Below are positions 7,045-7,783 of a DNA stretch of 7,783 bases, piece after piece. Every line of letters starts with the position of its first letter. Within the stretch, counting starts at the first letter, position 1. The notes beneath the pieces were generated by a model. It was not told where the DNA came from, did not search any database, and worked only from the letters and a program-made list of their open reading frames with translations. The stretch comes from Bacilli bacterium (GTDB taxonomy: Bacteria; Bacillota_I; Bacilli_A; ML615J-28; CAG-313): positions 1-7,783 of the forward strand of contig CAAGKY010000196.1 in NCBI GenBank assembly GCA_900770645.1. The letters run 5' to 3'. Position numbers and translations under genes: made by a program.

Positions 7045-7783
7045 ATGAAACTTAAAAAATATTTTTTATTTGCGGTTGTTATGTTATTCGCTATGTTCGC
7101 ACTAGTTGGATGTGGTGATGATCCAAAAGATCCAGATAATCCAAATCCACCGGTTCAAGATCCGGACAACCCAAATCCACCGGTTCAAGATCCGGACAAC
7201 CCAAATCCAGATGATCCTGTTACACCTAGTGATGTTAACTGTGCATTAGATCGTGATAATGAATTATGTCTAGACCCTGAAACATGGAGTTGGGATTATA
7301 ATAAAGATAATTGGGATGGTAAAGGTATGACTATTAAAATCATGGTTTTACCAATCGATGAATATGACCCTAACAATGCTGACTACAATGGTGAACGTAA
7401 AACTGAAAAACGTCAATTAATTGCTAGATTAGAATCTGAATACAATATTGACTTAGAATACGTTGAATACCCTGCTGAAGCTCCTTGGGGACCTGAACGT
7501 GTTAAATGGTTATTCCAAGGTGTTGCTAATGGTGACGATGTTGGAGAAATCTTCTTAATCGATTCAAGCTGGATTCCTACTCTTTCTAAGAATGGGGCTA
7601 TCGCTGAATTATATAACTTAAAACGTAAGACAGGTATCTTCGCAGATTACAATTATGTTCAATCTGATAACTACAATTTAATGGCATCTTCTAACAATAA
7701 AGTATATGCATACTCTGTTGGTGAAGCTCGTCCTGACCACTGGTTACACTATAACCAAAACTTAATCGACCAATATGGTTTAC
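7045..7783 (+). CDS. Carbohydrate ABC transporter solute-binding lipoprotein, 3'-truncated
   Basis: This is the first 246 codons of an extracellular solute-binding protein, probably family 1 (sugar-type); the window ends before its stop. AGGAGG (7034-7039) lies five bases before the ATG. Residues 1-22 are a lipoprotein signal ending in the lipobox LVGC, with Cys23 the lipidated residue. A proline-rich spacer (about 24-62) with DPDNPNPPVQ repeats holds the binding domain away from the membrane. From about residue 95, MTIKIMVLP begins the domain; ESEYNIDLEYVEYP, the FQGVANGDDVGEIFLID segment, WIPTLSKNGAIAELYNL and the stretch from KVYAYSVG to LHYNQNLIDQYGL follow the order of sugar-binding proteins (ligand-dependent YNxxLxxxxGL near the end). 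Cys66 and Cys75 could form a disulfide. Genes for the two membrane permeases usually follow and are expected beyond the window. Codon choice resembles the surface protein gene, suggesting strong expression. The sugar is not determinable from this fragment. Confidence 0.9.
   Translation, partial: MKLKKYFLFAVVMLFAMFALVGCGDDPKDPDNPNPPVQDPDNPNPPVQDPDNPNPDDPVTPSDVNCALDRDNELCLDPETWSWDYNKDNWDGKGMTIKIMVLPIDEYDPNNADYNGERKTEKRQLIARLESEYNIDLEYVEYPAEAPWGPERVKWLFQGVANGDDVGEIFLIDSSWIPTLSKNGAIAELYNLKRKTGIFADYNYVQSDNYNLMASSNNKVYAYSVGEARPDHWLHYNQNLIDQYGL
7141..7209 (+). repeat. Exact 30-bp tandem repeat in the lipoprotein linker
   Basis: Two identical 30-base units (7141-7170 and 7171-7200) are followed by the first nine bases of a third (7201-7209). 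Each unit encodes PNPPVQDPDN, residues 33-42 and 43-52 of the lipoprotein. The preceding DPKDPDN segment is a diverged half unit. The unit length is a multiple of three, so changes in copy number keep the frame and only alter linker length. Exact identity at synonymous positions points to recent duplication or slippage. Confidence 0.95.

Noticed and set aside
7141..7209. CRISPR array
   Set aside because: The 30-base units are directly adjacent with no spacers and translate in frame as a proline-rich linker.

Overview
The window is AT-rich bacterial DNA with Gram-positive style signals: AGGAGG ribosome binding sites, TATAAT -10 boxes and short U-tailed hairpin terminators. Every tryptophan I read in the four complete or partial frames checked is TGG, and the four visible stop codons are TAA or TAG. 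This fits the standard bacterial code and argues against the Mycoplasma/Spiroplasma code. Low GC, simple carbohydrate uptake, and a surface protein held by a C-terminal membrane helix instead of an LPXTG sorting signal suggest a Bacilli/Mollicutes-related lineage (Izemoplasma-, Acholeplasma-, Haloplasma- or Erysipelotrichales-like). That assignment is inference, not something a marker gene here proves. The first 15 bases are the end of an Illumina Read 1 adapter, so the window starts at an untrimmed contig edge.

All genes are on the plus strand. (1) Bases 16-1568 hold an amino-sugar catabolism pair: the C-terminal half of a family 3 glycoside hydrolase of the NagZ type, then nagB (glucosamine-6-phosphate deaminase) one base after its stop codon. 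(2) After a 219-base gap with a strong extended -10 promoter comes a 1323-residue secreted, membrane-anchored protein. It has an unrecognised N-terminal beta-rich region, two long Ala/Glu/Lys-rich helical stretches, a tryptophan-rich region, an Ig-like DUF5011-type domain and a C-terminal transmembrane helix. It ends in a clear terminator. (3) A tandem GNAT acetyltransferase follows as its own small unit, with a plausible promoter and a terminator that overlaps its stop codon. (4) A second TGCTATAAT promoter drives a lipoprotein that starts at 7045 and runs off the window. It looks like a carbohydrate ABC transporter solute-binding protein, with a proline-rich linker that contains an exact 30-base tandem repeat.

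Taken together this reads as part of a sugar-acquisition locus. Cytoplasmic steps for amino sugars (hexosaminidase, deaminase) lie beside a sugar-binding lipoprotein and a very large surface protein of unknown role. The surface protein and lipoprotein genes share the TGCTATAAT -10 region, an AAAC(A/G)CTTTC motif at their promoters and codon choice typical of high expression, so co-regulation is plausible but unproven. The large surface protein is the least explained item and the best candidate for something new.
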